Made by a program: the position numbers and the translations under genes. From Cyclobacterium sp. (lineage in GTDB: Bacteria > Bacteroidota > Bacteroidia > Cytophagales > Cyclobacteriaceae), in assembly GCF_014762705.1 (NCBI RefSeq), contig NZ_JABURL010000065.1:1-64000 (forward strand): a stretch of DNA of 64,000 nt. The letters run 5' to 3'. The notes beneath the pieces were generated by a model. The model saw nothing but the letters and a program-made list of their open reading frames with translations, searched no databases and was not told the DNA's origin. This document shows, piece by piece, positions 27,169 through 36,702 of this stretch. The first letter of the stretch is position 1, and each line of letters opens with the position of its first letter.

Positions 27169-28644
27169 TTACTTCCCAAACCAATTTATGGGCTGGGGGT
27201 TAAAATTTTGGTAAATGTGCTTGATTTCCTGAAACTCTTCCAGGCCAGTATGACCCAGTTCTCTTCCAAGACCGGATTGTTTGTATCCTCCCCATGGCGC
27301 CTGGGTGAAGTACACGTTGAAATCATTGATCCATACCGTACCAAATCGGAGGGCCCTGGATACCCGATCAATCCGTTCGGGATCTCTGGACCAAAAACCT
27401 CCTGACAAGCCATATATGGTATTGTTGGATTTTTTAATGGCTTCTTCTTCCGTCTCAAATTTTTCCACATGGACTACAGGTCCAAAAACTTCCTCTTGTA
27501 CGATGCGCATGTTTTCCTCGCATCCGACCAATAGGGTAGGTGCATAAAAAAAACCTTGTTTTAGATCCGGCTCCTCCGGTCTTTTTCCCCCAACGAGCAG
27601 TTTGGCCCCTTCCTGAACCGCAGTTTGAACATGATTTTCGACTTTCTGCAATTGGTCAGCGGAGATCAAAGGGCCCATTTGGGTCTTTTCATCCATACCA
27701 TTTCCCAATCGGATATTTCGGATTCTTTGCTCCAATAAGGAGACTACCTGGTCATGGATACCTGAAGCAACCAGCAATCTGGTGCCGGCAGAACAAATTT
27801 GTCCGGCATGGAAAAAAACACCGTTGAGGATAAAATCTATGGCGGATTGCCAGTCGCCATCCTCAAAAAGGATATGCGGATTTTTGCCTCCCAGTTCCAG
27901 AGCTACTTTTTTGACGTTTCCGGCAGCGGCCTGCATGATCTTCTTGCCAGTCAGCACCCCACCCGTAAAGGAGATCATGTCTACGGAATGGTTTTCAGCC
28001 AGTTCTGCACCCACTGAATGACCCGGGCCCAGTACGGTATTGATCACCCCAGGGGGAAAACCGACCTGCATTGCCAATCTGGTCCATTCGATGGTAGTCA
28101 AAGGAGTTATTTCGCTGGGTTTGATGACTAGCGTACATCCTGCTGCCAGTGCCGGAGCAATTTTCCAGGCGGCTTGCAACAAAGGGTAATTCCAGGGGCA
28201 GATCATCCCTACCACGCCTACCGGCTCCCTTTCCAGGCGGCTATGCGTATTTGGGTTGGGACTGGCTATGACCTCTCCGGCATGCTTATCTGCCAGTCCG
28301 CCGTAATACCTGAAAATTCCCGCAATATCATCCATGTCCCACAGGCTTTCGGTGTAGGTTTTTCCCGTATTCAGGGTTTCCAATTCTGCCAGCTTTTCTT
28401 TTTGGGCCTCAATAAGGTTTCCCAATTCATAAATCATTTTACCACGTTCTGTGGCTGATATTTTTGACCACTCTCCCTGGTGAAATGCATTTTGGGCACT
28501 TTCTATAGCTGCTTTGGCATCTTCCCGGTCACCTTCTGACACATGAGCAATGACTTTTTGGTCAAAGGGATTTTGGATGGACCTTTGGGCTCCGGCTTTT
28601 GCCGGCACCCATTGGCCATTGATGAATTGATGAAGTAAATCCAT
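27169..28644 (-). CDS. betB: Betaine aldehyde dehydrogenase
   Basis: NAD(P)+-dependent oxidation of betaine aldehyde to the compatible solute glycine betaine. At 491 aa it has the ALDH superfamily's usual length. The fold is evident from PWNYPLLQAAWKIAPALAAGC, the nucleotide-binding FTGG, catalytic Glu in ALELGGKNPHI, catalytic Cys in HAGQICSAGTR and EVFGPVV. The C-terminal NDFNVYFTQAPWGGYKQSGLG resembles BetB/GbsA. The start codon overlaps the betA stop by one base (TAATG), and the choline transporter frame follows directly. The assignment among aldehyde dehydrogenases rests mainly on the betA and transporter context. Confidence 0.92.
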   Translation of the reverse strand: MDLLHQFINGQWVPAKAGAQRSIQNPFDQKVIAHVSEGDREDAKAAIESAQNAFHQGEWSKISATERGKMIYELGNLIEAQKEKLAELETLNTGKTYTESLWDMDDIAGIFRYYGGLADKHAGEVIASPNPNTHSRLEREPVGVVGMICPWNYPLLQAAWKIAPALAAGCTLVIKPSEITPLTTIEWTRLAMQVGFPPGVINTVLGPGHSVGAELAENHSVDMISFTGGVLTGKKIMQAAAGNVKKVALELGGKNPHILFEDGDWQSAIDFILNGVFFHAGQICSAGTRLLVASGIHDQVVSLLEQRIRNIRLGNGMDEKTQMGPLISADQLQKVENHVQTAVQEGAKLLVGGKRPEEPDLKQGFFYAPTLLVGCEENMRIVQEEVFGPVVHVEKFETEEEAIKKSNNTIYGLSGGFWSRDPERIDRVSRALRFGTVWINDFNVYFTQAPWGGYKQSGLGRELGHTGLEEFQEIKHIYQNFNPQPINWFGK

Positions 28645-30314
28645 TAATGGGTGAACTGATTTTTTTCCACCTTAGGTGAATGTTTGTAAAAAGGGACCTC
28701 TTGTGGGGCTTCGGGGGTATTTCCCAGCAAAATGTCAGCAGCTTTCTCTGCAATCATGATCACCGGTGCATAAATGTTGCCATTGGTAATATGCGGCATG
28801 ACAGAAGCATCCACCACACTCAGATTAGAAATACCATGAACCTTTAGCTGGCTATCTACTACAGACATATCATCATAACCCATTTTACAGGTACAACTGG
28901 GGTGGTATGCACTTTCTCCCTCTCTGGCCACAAAATCCAGAATTTCCTCATCGGTTTCAACACCATCACCAGGTGAAATTTCCTTGCCTCTCAAGGTATC
29001 AAAAGCAGGTTGGTTGATCAGTTTGCGCGTACAGCGAATGGCTTCTATCCATTCTTTTCTTTCCTGATCGGTGGACAGGTAATTGAAAAGAATACTGGGG
29101 TATTCCGAAGGATCATCGGACTTTATTTTCACATGTCCCCTGACATCGGTGTTCATAGGCCCTACATGCAACTGGAAGCCATGTCCTTCATTGGGAGCCG
29201 AACCATCATAACGGATGGCAATGGGTAAAAAGTGATATTGCAGGTTGGGGTAGGCCACCTCATCATTGCCTCTGATAAATCCACCGGCTTCGAAATGGTT
29301 GCTGGCTCCAACGCCCGTTTTATTGAAAAGCCATTCCAGACCGATTTTGGGTTGGTTGTAAAATTTCAGGGAAGGGTAGAGGCTAACCGGCTTTTTAGCA
29401 GTCCATTGCACATAAACTTCCAGGTGATCCTGAAGGTTTTCTCCTACTCCTTTGAGATCGGCAACAACAGGAATGCCTAATTTTGTCAATTCTTCCCCGT
29501 TACCAATTCCGGATAGTTGCAATACCTGAGGGGAATTGATGGCTCCCCCACAACAAATGATTTGACCGCCATGCGCGGTATGCATTTTTCCTCCCTTGGA
29601 ATAGGTCACACCAATTGCTTTATTACCATCAAACAGGATTTTAGAAACATTTGATTTCAAACTGATGGTCAGGTTTTTTCGATCCATCACAGGGTGCACA
29701 TATGCCCGCGCAGCATTCCAGCGCCTGCCCTTATATATAGTGGCATCAAATTTCCCGAATCCTTCCTGCTTGTAACCATTTACATCCTCAGTCAATGGAT
29801 AGCCTGCCTCCTGCACAGATTTAAAAAATGCATCAAAAAGAGGATTATCGCATTTTGGCGTGGTAAGGTGCAACGGACCGCCTTCACCCCGGTAACTATC
29901 CCCTCCGATCAGCCGGTTTTCCATGCGTTTAAAATAAGGAAGGCAATGGGCATAGCTCCAGGCCTCCAATCCTTCGTCTTGCGCCCACTTTTCATAATCT
30001 AAGGCATTGCCCCGGATATAAATCATGCCATTGATACAACTTGATCCCCCCAACACTTTTCCCCTTGGCTGGTAGATCCTTCTATTGTGCATGTATGGCT
30101 CGGGGTCTGATTCGTATCCCCAATTGTAAAAATTATTACTCAAGGGGTAGGTAAGCGCTGCAGGCATGTGGATCCTGAAATCCCAGCCATGGTCCAGCCT
30201 TCCTGCTTCAATAACGAGTACTTTGTTTTTAGGATCTTTGCTCAATCTATTGGCCAACACACTTCCGGCAGAGCCGCCGCCAATGATGATAAAATCATAC
30301 TTATCGTTCGGCAT
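28644..30314 (-). CDS. betA: Choline dehydrogenase (GMC oxidoreductase)
   Basis: FAD-dependent oxidation of choline to betaine aldehyde, usually at the inner membrane face. At 556 aa it matches BetA. The FAD-binding Rossmann motif is FIIIGGGSAGSVLANRL at the N-terminus; the GMC signatures RGKVLGGSSCINGMIYIRG and GAINSPQVLQLSGIG follow; catalytic His lies in YHPSCTCKMG; and the C-terminal DASVMPHITNGNIYAPVIMIAEKAAD closes the domain. It is the first gene of the betA-betB-transporter-nucleoside hydrolase unit. A perfect palindrome lies 49-65 nt upstream. No BetI or GbsR regulator gene is in the window. Confidence 0.94.
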   Translation of the reverse strand: MPNDKYDFIIIGGGSAGSVLANRLSKDPKNKVLVIEAGRLDHGWDFRIHMPAALTYPLSNNFYNWGYESDPEPYMHNRRIYQPRGKVLGGSSCINGMIYIRGNALDYEKWAQDEGLEAWSYAHCLPYFKRMENRLIGGDSYRGEGGPLHLTTPKCDNPLFDAFFKSVQEAGYPLTEDVNGYKQEGFGKFDATIYKGRRWNAARAYVHPVMDRKNLTISLKSNVSKILFDGNKAIGVTYSKGGKMHTAHGGQIICCGGAINSPQVLQLSGIGNGEELTKLGIPVVADLKGVGENLQDHLEVYVQWTAKKPVSLYPSLKFYNQPKIGLEWLFNKTGVGASNHFEAGGFIRGNDEVAYPNLQYHFLPIAIRYDGSAPNEGHGFQLHVGPMNTDVRGHVKIKSDDPSEYPSILFNYLSTDQERKEWIEAIRCTRKLINQPAFDTLRGKEISPGDGVETDEEILDFVAREGESAYHPSCTCKMGYDDMSVVDSQLKVHGISNLSVVDASVMPHITNGNIYAPVIMIAEKAADILLGNTPEAPQEVPFYKHSPKVEKNQFTH

Positions 30315-30362
30315 TATTTAAAATTTGTAACTGGTAATAAGTCTTAGAATTTTTTCGGATAT

Positions 30363-30379
30363 TCCATTATCTTAATGGA
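30363..30379. promoter_or_regulatory. 17-nt perfect palindrome upstream of betA
   Basis: TCCATTA (30363-30369) and TAATGGA (30373-30379) form a perfect 7-bp inverted repeat around TCT, 49 nt upstream of the betA start and in the short gap after the PQQ dehydrogenase gene. Size and placement suit a dimeric repressor operator controlling choline oxidation; a short hairpin in the 5' UTR is the alternative. Confidence 0.4.
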
Positions 30380-30414
30380 TGAAAACAGGCAGTTTTCGCG
30401 AATGCTCTTTAAAC

Positions 30415-31539
30415 CTAATTTCTAGGAAGGATTTTCACAATGCCTTTGCCTTCTATCCCTGCATAAATATAACCGTCCGGTCCCTGTATTACATTTCGGA
30501 CCCTCCCCATGCCATCAATAACTTTTTCTCTTTTGGTTACTTCCTCGCCTTCCAGGCTAAGTTTTTCCAGGTAGGCAAAACTCAGGGAACCCACTAACAG
30601 GTCTCCTTTCCAAGCTGGGTACCTATCTCCTGTTACCAGGGCAAAACCACTTGGAGCAATGGAAGGAACCCAATAATAGAGGGGTTGCTCCATTCCGGGT
30701 TTGGCAGTATCCTCCGTCAGGATGGTTCCATTGTAATTGATGCCATAAGATATTTCCGGCCAGCCATAATTCGCTCCTTTTTTTACCACATTGATTTCAT
30801 CACCTCCTCTTGGGCCATGTTCATGCACCCAAATTTCACCGGTTTCCGGGTGTAGGATCATTCCCTGAGGATTTCTGTGACCATAAGAATAAATGGCTTT
30901 TTTTGCAGCCGCATTATTGACAAAGGGATTATCGTCAGGTATGCTTCCATCATCCTTTAAACGATATACCTTGCCACCATCTCGCGTAATGTCTTGTGGG
31001 TTTTCCTGGTGATTGCCCCTCTCCCCGATAGAAAAGAACATGTAACCGTCCTTGTCGAATACAATTCTGGATCCATAATGCTGCCCGGCATCGGTATTTG
31101 GGGTAGCTTTATATAAGACCTCAAGGTTGGACAATTGATTGCCTTGTAATTTTGCCCGGCTGATGGCCGTATGGGCACCATCACCTGGTCCCTCTTCAGA
31201 GGAATAAGACATGTAAATCCACCCGTTGCTGGAATAATCGGGATGAAGGGTAATATCCAACAGGCCACCCTGACCTTTGGCCCTTACTTCCGGTACCCCT
31301 TTTATCATGGTTTTTTCACCATTTTTAAAGTGGATCAGTTCACCGGCTCTTTCGGTAATCAACATGCTGCCATCCGGTAAAAATGCCAAACCCCAGGGCA
31401 GTTTCAAATCACCGACTACTGTTTCGATGTCATAATTGCTCCATTCTGGCTCGGTGACTTCAGGGCCATTGGGAGGAGTCTGGCCCATACAGGCCACATA
31501 TAGAAAAGTCATTATCACTGCAAGAAATGTCGATTTCAT
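30415..31539 (-). CDS. PQQ-dependent soluble aldose sugar dehydrogenase-like protein
   Basis: Periplasmic six-bladed beta-propeller of the glucose/sorbosone dehydrogenase family, oxidising aldoses to lactones with PQQ. At 374 aa it matches E. coli YliI-type enzymes. The N-terminus is a signal sequence with a possible but imperfect lipobox (YVAC). Motifs: LPWGLAFLPDGSMLITER, GQGGLLDITLHPDY, QHYGSRIVFDKDGYMFFSIGERG (with the catalytic-region His), YSYGHRNPQG, HEHGPRGGDEIN and WVPSIAPSGFALVTGD. No PQQ synthesis genes are in view, so the cofactor may be imported. It lies on the same strand upstream of betA with about 100 nt between; a functional link is not obvious. Confidence 0.9.
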   Translation of the reverse strand: MKSTFLAVIMTFLYVACMGQTPPNGPEVTEPEWSNYDIETVVGDLKLPWGLAFLPDGSMLITERAGELIHFKNGEKTMIKGVPEVRAKGQGGLLDITLHPDYSSNGWIYMSYSSEEGPGDGAHTAISRAKLQGNQLSNLEVLYKATPNTDAGQHYGSRIVFDKDGYMFFSIGERGNHQENPQDITRDGGKVYRLKDDGSIPDDNPFVNNAAAKKAIYSYGHRNPQGMILHPETGEIWVHEHGPRGGDEINVVKKGANYGWPEISYGINYNGTILTEDTAKPGMEQPLYYWVPSIAPSGFALVTGDRYPAWKGDLLVGSLSFAYLEKLSLEGEEVTKREKVIDGMGRVRNVIQGPDGYIYAGIEGKGIVKILPRN

Positions 31540-31622
31540 AAGGTTCGGTATAAATGGAAAGATTTAAATGATGTTGACAAATAAAGTTCTAATTTACGGC
31601 TAAAATCCCTCCAAAACAAGTT

Positions 31623-34067
31623 TTAAGCCAATAGTTCGGCTTGTAGGCGCTGGATTCGGTCTTCTATTTTTTCAGAACTCAGGCTGTTTCTGCTAAGCCT
31701 GTCCACCATAATAGGAAAGGCAAAAGGACTTATCCTCACGGTATTAAGCAACTGAATTTTTTGTTGGTTGATCCGCTGAATAACTTTCTGCAGCCTGCTT
31801 TTTTCCATTTGTATGTTTAGCACTTCACTTCTTGCCTGAGCCAGTAGCAGATTATCCGGATCATAGGTTTCAAATACGCCATACAAAATACCTGAGCTGG
31901 CCTGTAAGTGCCTGGTTTGGATTCCTTTTCCGGGATACCCCTGAAATACCAGGCCAGCAACGGCGGCAATTTCACGAAATCGCCGGCGGGCCATTTCACT
32001 TTCATTGATACTGGAAAATACATCTTCCATCAAATTCTCAGGAGAAAAAAGGTCAGTTTCAAGAGCGTCCCCGATGGGTATAGGACTATCAGAGAGCAAT
32101 TCAAATCCATAATCATTCATGGCGATACTTATACTGATCGGATGGCTTACGCTTATTCGGTAGGCCACCAATGCCGCAAGTACCTCATGGACAAATCTAC
32201 CTTCAAATGGAAAGATAAATACATGGTATCCTTCCCTGCTTTTGCAGGTTTCAATCAAAAGAGATTTTTTGTCGGGGATTTTGGACAAAGATTGCTGTAG
32301 CTGTAATATGGGTTGTATGGTCCGGAGTTCAATAGCACTTAATTGATTGTTTGCTGCTTTGTCGAGTTCATCCCGAATAAGTGCTGCCAATCTGGATGAC
32401 AGGGGCATCCTTCCCCCCATCCACCTGGGGATGGTACCGGTTTTCTTTTTGGATTTCCTTACCTGGGCCTTCATTTCTTTGATATTTACAAATTCAAGGC
32501 TTCGGCCTGCAAACCAAAATACATCTCCCGTTTTGAGCTTACTAATGAAACTTTCTTCCACAGAACCTATGTAACCGCCCGTCATGTATTTCACCTGAAT
32601 CATGGGGTCACTGACAATGGTTCCCATCGAAAGACGGTGCCTCATGGCCATTTTTTTATTGGTTACCTTGTGCAAGCCGTCTGATAGAATCTCTACTTTT
32701 GAAAATTCCTCATAGCTGCCCAGGGCTTTTCCTCCTATGGTGACAAATTCCAACAGCCAGGCAAATTTTTCAGTACTCAATCCTTCATAAGCATGTACTT
32801 TTTTGATCACCGGGAAAATTTTTTCCGGTAAGAAACCTTCACCGACTGCGAGCGTGACCAAAAACTGGATCAACACATCATAGCAATCTTCCAATGGTAC
32901 CTGTTCTTCAAATTGGCCGGCTTCGATGGCATGCCTCAAGGCACTGGCTTCAATCAATTCAAGGGAGTGCGTAGGCACGAAATAGATGCTGCTTCTTGCT
33001 CCGGGACGGTGGCCCGCCCTTCCTGCTCTCTGCACAAAGCGGGTTACTCCCTTTGGACCGCCTACCTGTATGACGGTATCCACTGGACGAAAATCTACCC
33101 CCAGATCCAGACTGCTGGTGCAGACCACAAGTTTAAGCTTTTTTTCATGCAAGGCATTTTCTACCCAGGCCCTGACTCCCGGGTCCAGTGACCCATGGTG
33201 CATGGCAATAATTCCAGCCCATTCCGGTTTTGCCTCCAAAATTTTCTGGTACCAGATTTCAGTTTGGGAACGGGTATTGGTAAAAAGCAGCACGCTTTGG
33301 CTGGATGCAATGATAGGAATGATCTTAGACAATAATTTTACCCCCAAATGCCCTGCCCAGGGATATTTTTCCACTTCATCCGGAAGGATAGATTTTACCC
33401 GGATATCCTTTTTTATTGAAGACCGGACAATGAGTTTTGGAGTGGATTTCCCCAATAGGACCTCATGTGCCTGAGTAAGGTTACCAATTGTTGCTGAAAT
33501 GCCCCATACCTTCAACGGTTCATGTGCCAGCGTGTGGACATGTTGTAGGGCCAATTGCACCTGAACCCCCCTTTTATTGGCGAGCAATTCATGCCATTCA
33601 TCCACGACAAGCGTCTGCAGATCCTTAAAAATTTGGTGATTGTCCTTCTGGGTAAAGAGTAAATGAAGGCTTTCTGGTGTGGTCACCAGACATTCCGGCA
33701 TGGACCTTTTCTGTTTTTGTCTCTCAGCAGTACTGGTATCGCCGTTTCTAACCCCAATCTGCCAGGGAATACCCATTTCTTCACAAACCTGTTTCATGGC
33801 CTGCTGTATGTCCTGTGCCAGAGCCCTGAGCGGTGTAATCCAAATCAGTTGCAGACCATTTTTTCTTGGTTTATCCCATGTTTTTGGGTGTTTACGAACG
33901 TATTCCATCAATACCGGAATAAATAGGGCCATGGTTTTTCCAGATCCTGTAGGAGCATTTAGCAGGCCGCTTTTTCCTTCCAGGTAATGCTTCCAACACT
34001 CTTTTTGGAAGTCAAAAGGCACCCAACCCTTGCTGGCAAACCACTCTTCTGCCCATCTATTTTCCAT
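31623..34067 (-). CDS. Ligase-associated DNA damage response DEXH-box helicase (Lhr-like)
   Basis: ATP-dependent 3'-5' DNA helicase of the Lhr family, acting in DNA repair with the adjacent ATP-dependent ligase. From the ATG at 34067 the protein has 814 aa. Helicase motif I NAPTGSGKT lies at about residues 37-45, the DEXH box as VVDEWHEL, motif Ia-like TPLRALAQDI, and motif VI as FVQRAGRAGHRPG. Core winged-helix and C-terminal domains fill the rest. The start at 34067 is preferred because it overlaps the ligase end by only 11 nt and gives the family's N-terminus (WFASKGWVPFDFQ). The partner exonuclease and phosphoesterase of the Lhr/ligase repair sets are not seen in this window. Confidence 0.93.
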   Translation of the reverse strand: MENRWAEEWFASKGWVPFDFQKECWKHYLEGKSGLLNAPTGSGKTMALFIPVLMEYVRKHPKTWDKPRKNGLQLIWITPLRALAQDIQQAMKQVCEEMGIPWQIGVRNGDTSTAERQKQKRSMPECLVTTPESLHLLFTQKDNHQIFKDLQTLVVDEWHELLANKRGVQVQLALQHVHTLAHEPLKVWGISATIGNLTQAHEVLLGKSTPKLIVRSSIKKDIRVKSILPDEVEKYPWAGHLGVKLLSKIIPIIASSQSVLLFTNTRSQTEIWYQKILEAKPEWAGIIAMHHGSLDPGVRAWVENALHEKKLKLVVCTSSLDLGVDFRPVDTVIQVGGPKGVTRFVQRAGRAGHRPGARSSIYFVPTHSLELIEASALRHAIEAGQFEEQVPLEDCYDVLIQFLVTLAVGEGFLPEKIFPVIKKVHAYEGLSTEKFAWLLEFVTIGGKALGSYEEFSKVEILSDGLHKVTNKKMAMRHRLSMGTIVSDPMIQVKYMTGGYIGSVEESFISKLKTGDVFWFAGRSLEFVNIKEMKAQVRKSKKKTGTIPRWMGGRMPLSSRLAALIRDELDKAANNQLSAIELRTIQPILQLQQSLSKIPDKKSLLIETCKSREGYHVFIFPFEGRFVHEVLAALVAYRISVSHPISISIAMNDYGFELLSDSPIPIGDALETDLFSPENLMEDVFSSINESEMARRRFREIAAVAGLVFQGYPGKGIQTRHLQASSGILYGVFETYDPDNLLLAQARSEVLNIQMEKSRLQKVIQRINQQKIQLLNTVRISPFAFPIMVDRLSRNSLSSEKIEDRIQRLQAELLA

Positions 34068-35649
34068 ACTTTTCCAAAAGTAGTTGTAAATCTTCCAGGG
34101 TATTGGCCTCCTCAATGGGCTTGTCTTTTCTCCATCGGTGAATTCTTGGAAATCTCAATGCGATTCCTGATTTGTGTCGTGGGCTTTCCTGAATCCCTTC
34201 AAAGGCTATTTCAAAAACCAAATCAGGTTTCACGGTTCTCACAGGCCCAAACCGCTCTTTGGTGTTTTTTTTCACAAAGGCGTCCACAGATTGCATTTCC
34301 TTATCGGTAAGTCCGGAGTAAGCCTTGGCAAAGGGAATGAGTTCTTTTCCTTTCCATACGGCCAGGGTATAATCTGAGTATAGATCGGCCCTCCTTCCAT
34401 GGCCCTTTTGCGCATAAATCATCACCCCGTCTATGGTTAAAGGATCGATTTTCCATTTCCACCAGCTTCCTCTTTTCCTGCCAGTTTCATAAGGAGAATC
34501 GATATGCTTCAACATCAGGCCTTCTGCTTTGACCTCCCGGGACTGTTCCCGAAAACCGGCCAGCTCTTCCCAGGTTTCTGATTCGATAAGTTTGGAGATT
34601 TCTAATTTTTCAGATGGCCAATCCGCCACTAGTTTTTCCAATTGTTTCCGTCTGGTTTTCAAAGGCCAATGCCTGATGTCCTCTCCCTGCCATTCCAGCA
34701 GGTCATAGGATATAAAGCTCAGAGGGGCCTTTTTCATCAGGCTGGCGCTCACCTGCTTTCGTCCGATCCTGGTTTGTAACAGGGCAAAGGGCAGGGGCTT
34801 ACCATTCTCAAAGGGAAGTATTTCTCCATCAAGAACGGTGCCTTCAGGTAAATTTTCTACCATTACTTTTAATTCGGGAAATTTATCGGTGAGCAGTTCT
34901 TCCCCTCTTGACCAGATGTAAATTTCCCCTTTGCGGTTGATTACCTGGCCACGGATACCATCCCATTTCCACTCTGCCTGCCATTCAGCTCTCTTGCCTG
35001 GCAACTCATTGCTTTGGTCCAGGGGATGGGCAAGGAAAAAAGGGTAGGGGCGGGACAGGTTATCAGAAAAATCAGGTTCCAACAGCATGGCATTGAAGTC
35101 TGCCGTCCAGGGGTCCCATTTTCCCATGATGCGGTGGGCCACTTCTGTCTTTTCCAGGCCATAAGTATTCGCCAGAGCACGGGTAATCAGATTTTGGCTT
35201 ACACCAATGCGAAAACCGCCTGTGATCAATTTATTGAAAACAAGCCTTTCCTCTTTGGTCAAAACCTCCCAGGCCTCCAGAATAGCAGATTTTTTAGCTG
35301 TTTCTTCTTTATCTTTAATCGATGCCAGGAAGCCTATCCAGTAATGTAGCGGCTGATCTGCGCTTTTTTTGGCTATGGGTAACAATAAAGCGATTGTTTC
35401 CGCCAGGTCGCCCACCGTTTGGTAGGATTCCTCAAATAGCCAGGGAGAAATCCCCGCAAGCTCACAACACCATTCCCTCAGTTGCCTGGTATTTACCGTC
35501 CTTTTGGGTCTTTTGTGTGTAAACAGGGCCAGTGTCCAGAGCTTGTCCAAATCAGAAGCCGACGAAAAATAGTTTTCCAGGAGTTTGAGTTTATCTCCGG
35601 TTTTGTTGGTTTGGTCGAGCTGACTGAATAAAATTGAAAATCTTTTCAT
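34057..35649 (-). CDS. ATP-dependent DNA ligase
   Basis: Seals nicks in DNA using ATP. 530 aa: an N-terminal helical DNA-binding domain (about 1-205) and an adenylation domain with the KxDG motif EWKWDGIRG, in which Lys228 accepts AMP. Further nucleotidyltransferase motifs are IWSRGEELLTD, DGEILPFENGKPLPFALL, LMLKHIDSPYETGRKRGSWWKWK and a C-terminal OB-fold (about 420-525). It is of the LigB-like class often paired with an Lhr-type helicase in bacteria; here the helicase gene overlaps by 11 nt. Cells also have NAD-dependent LigA, so this is an accessory repair ligase. Confidence 0.94.
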   Translation of the reverse strand: MKRFSILFSQLDQTNKTGDKLKLLENYFSSASDLDKLWTLALFTHKRPKRTVNTRQLREWCCELAGISPWLFEESYQTVGDLAETIALLLPIAKKSADQPLHYWIGFLASIKDKEETAKKSAILEAWEVLTKEERLVFNKLITGGFRIGVSQNLITRALANTYGLEKTEVAHRIMGKWDPWTADFNAMLLEPDFSDNLSRPYPFFLAHPLDQSNELPGKRAEWQAEWKWDGIRGQVINRKGEIYIWSRGEELLTDKFPELKVMVENLPEGTVLDGEILPFENGKPLPFALLQTRIGRKQVSASLMKKAPLSFISYDLLEWQGEDIRHWPLKTRRKQLEKLVADWPSEKLEISKLIESETWEELAGFREQSREVKAEGLMLKHIDSPYETGRKRGSWWKWKIDPLTIDGVMIYAQKGHGRRADLYSDYTLAVWKGKELIPFAKAYSGLTDKEMQSVDAFVKKNTKERFGPVRTVKPDLVFEIAFEGIQESPRHKSGIALRFPRIHRWRKDKPIEEANTLEDLQLLLEKYGK

Positions 35650-35881
35650 TAATTTGGATGATATTCGTCAGTAAAGTGAATAAAATCTGATTATTGATAA
35701 ACCAAAAAAGCCACCTATTCGTTTAGAAACAGAGGAATATTCAGCAAAAACATGATGGCAAACATGCGGGGAATTTCACGCAATAGGGTGATTATTAAGC
35801 AACTAACTCTCGGCAGATAGGAGCAAGATACTAATTCCATCGATAGACAGGCTAATGGCCGTTAAAACAATTATTAAAAAT

Positions 35882-36406
35882 ATGAGATATAATTTTCTAT
35901 TTGCGTTGGTGTTTTTGGGGTTTATTTCCTGCCAACCGGAAGAAAACCTGGTAAATGATGCAGGTCTTTCATACGATCTTTACCAATCCAGTGATTTTGA
36001 CTTTGATGGAAAAGCGACATTTCAAACCCTTGATAATGGAGATATCGAACTTCTTATCCAACTCTTTGGGGATAAATCCAATGATCCGTATTTCTATACT
36101 GGTCACCTTCATTTTGGGAGTTTTGATCAGGGCGATGCGCCTATCGCCCACGCCTTGAACCCCATTGACAGCAGAACATTGCAAAGCAGGACTGTTCTCG
36201 GAATATTATCCGATGGAAAGGAATTTGATTTTGAGGCCATAAATGATTTCGACGGACATATTAAAATACATTTGGCAGACCAGGGGCCGGATTACAATAT
36301 CATTCTGGTAAGTGGTAATATTGGTAAGAATGACAACTCCAGGGAAGCTTTTAATGCGCAGCAATTAATGCTTTGCTCTCCTTATTTTCCTGCTGATTCG
36401 TTTTAA
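35882..36406 (+). CDS. Small predicted lipoprotein, CHRD-like
   Basis: Not firmly recognised. The N-terminus MRYNFLFALVFLGFISC is a lipoprotein signal with Cys17 as likely acylation site, so the mature protein sits on a membrane. The body of about 155 residues has beta-rich segments with YFYTGHLHFGSFDQGDAPIAHALNPI, reminiscent of CHRD-type secreted domains that hold paired His residues. ATG at 35882 is preferred; an in-frame ATG at 35855 adds nine residues. It stands alone after 205 nt of non-coding DNA that separates it from the divergent ligase gene. Function unknown. Confidence 0.7.
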   Translation: MRYNFLFALVFLGFISCQPEENLVNDAGLSYDLYQSSDFDFDGKATFQTLDNGDIELLIQLFGDKSNDPYFYTGHLHFGSFDQGDAPIAHALNPIDSRTLQSRTVLGILSDGKEFDFEAINDFDGHIKIHLADQGPDYNIILVSGNIGKNDNSREAFNAQQLMLCSPYFPADSF

Positions 36407-36702
36407 TGAATATTAATTCTGTGTTCTGATTTCCGGCTTTGTATAAAACATACTTCCAACTTTTTAAAAGGGTTCATTTCTTTTGCAAACAGATTCGGGA
36501 AGGGTTTATTTACAAACTCCCGAATTTCATGGCTGTTTGTCCTGGTCTTCAGCTTTCTGTAAAAGCCTGAGCTACTAGGGTATGGCATTCTCCCCCTCTA
36601 AAACAACCTCAGAAGGGAAGTTTTTTCCTAATTGATAATTTGGTCATGATGAAATTGTTAATCTTTCGTCCAAATGAGTGATTGGTGTTATTACTAAATC
36701 AA

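Noticed and set aside
32986-33474. 162-aa open frame on the + strand within the helicase gene
   Set aside because: Antisense shadow of a conserved helicase with motifs I, II and VI; translation is low-complexity and unlike any family.
36403-36588. 61-aa open frame on the minus strand in the gene-poor patch
   Set aside because: Basic, unrecognised and without support from start context, neighbours or promoter.
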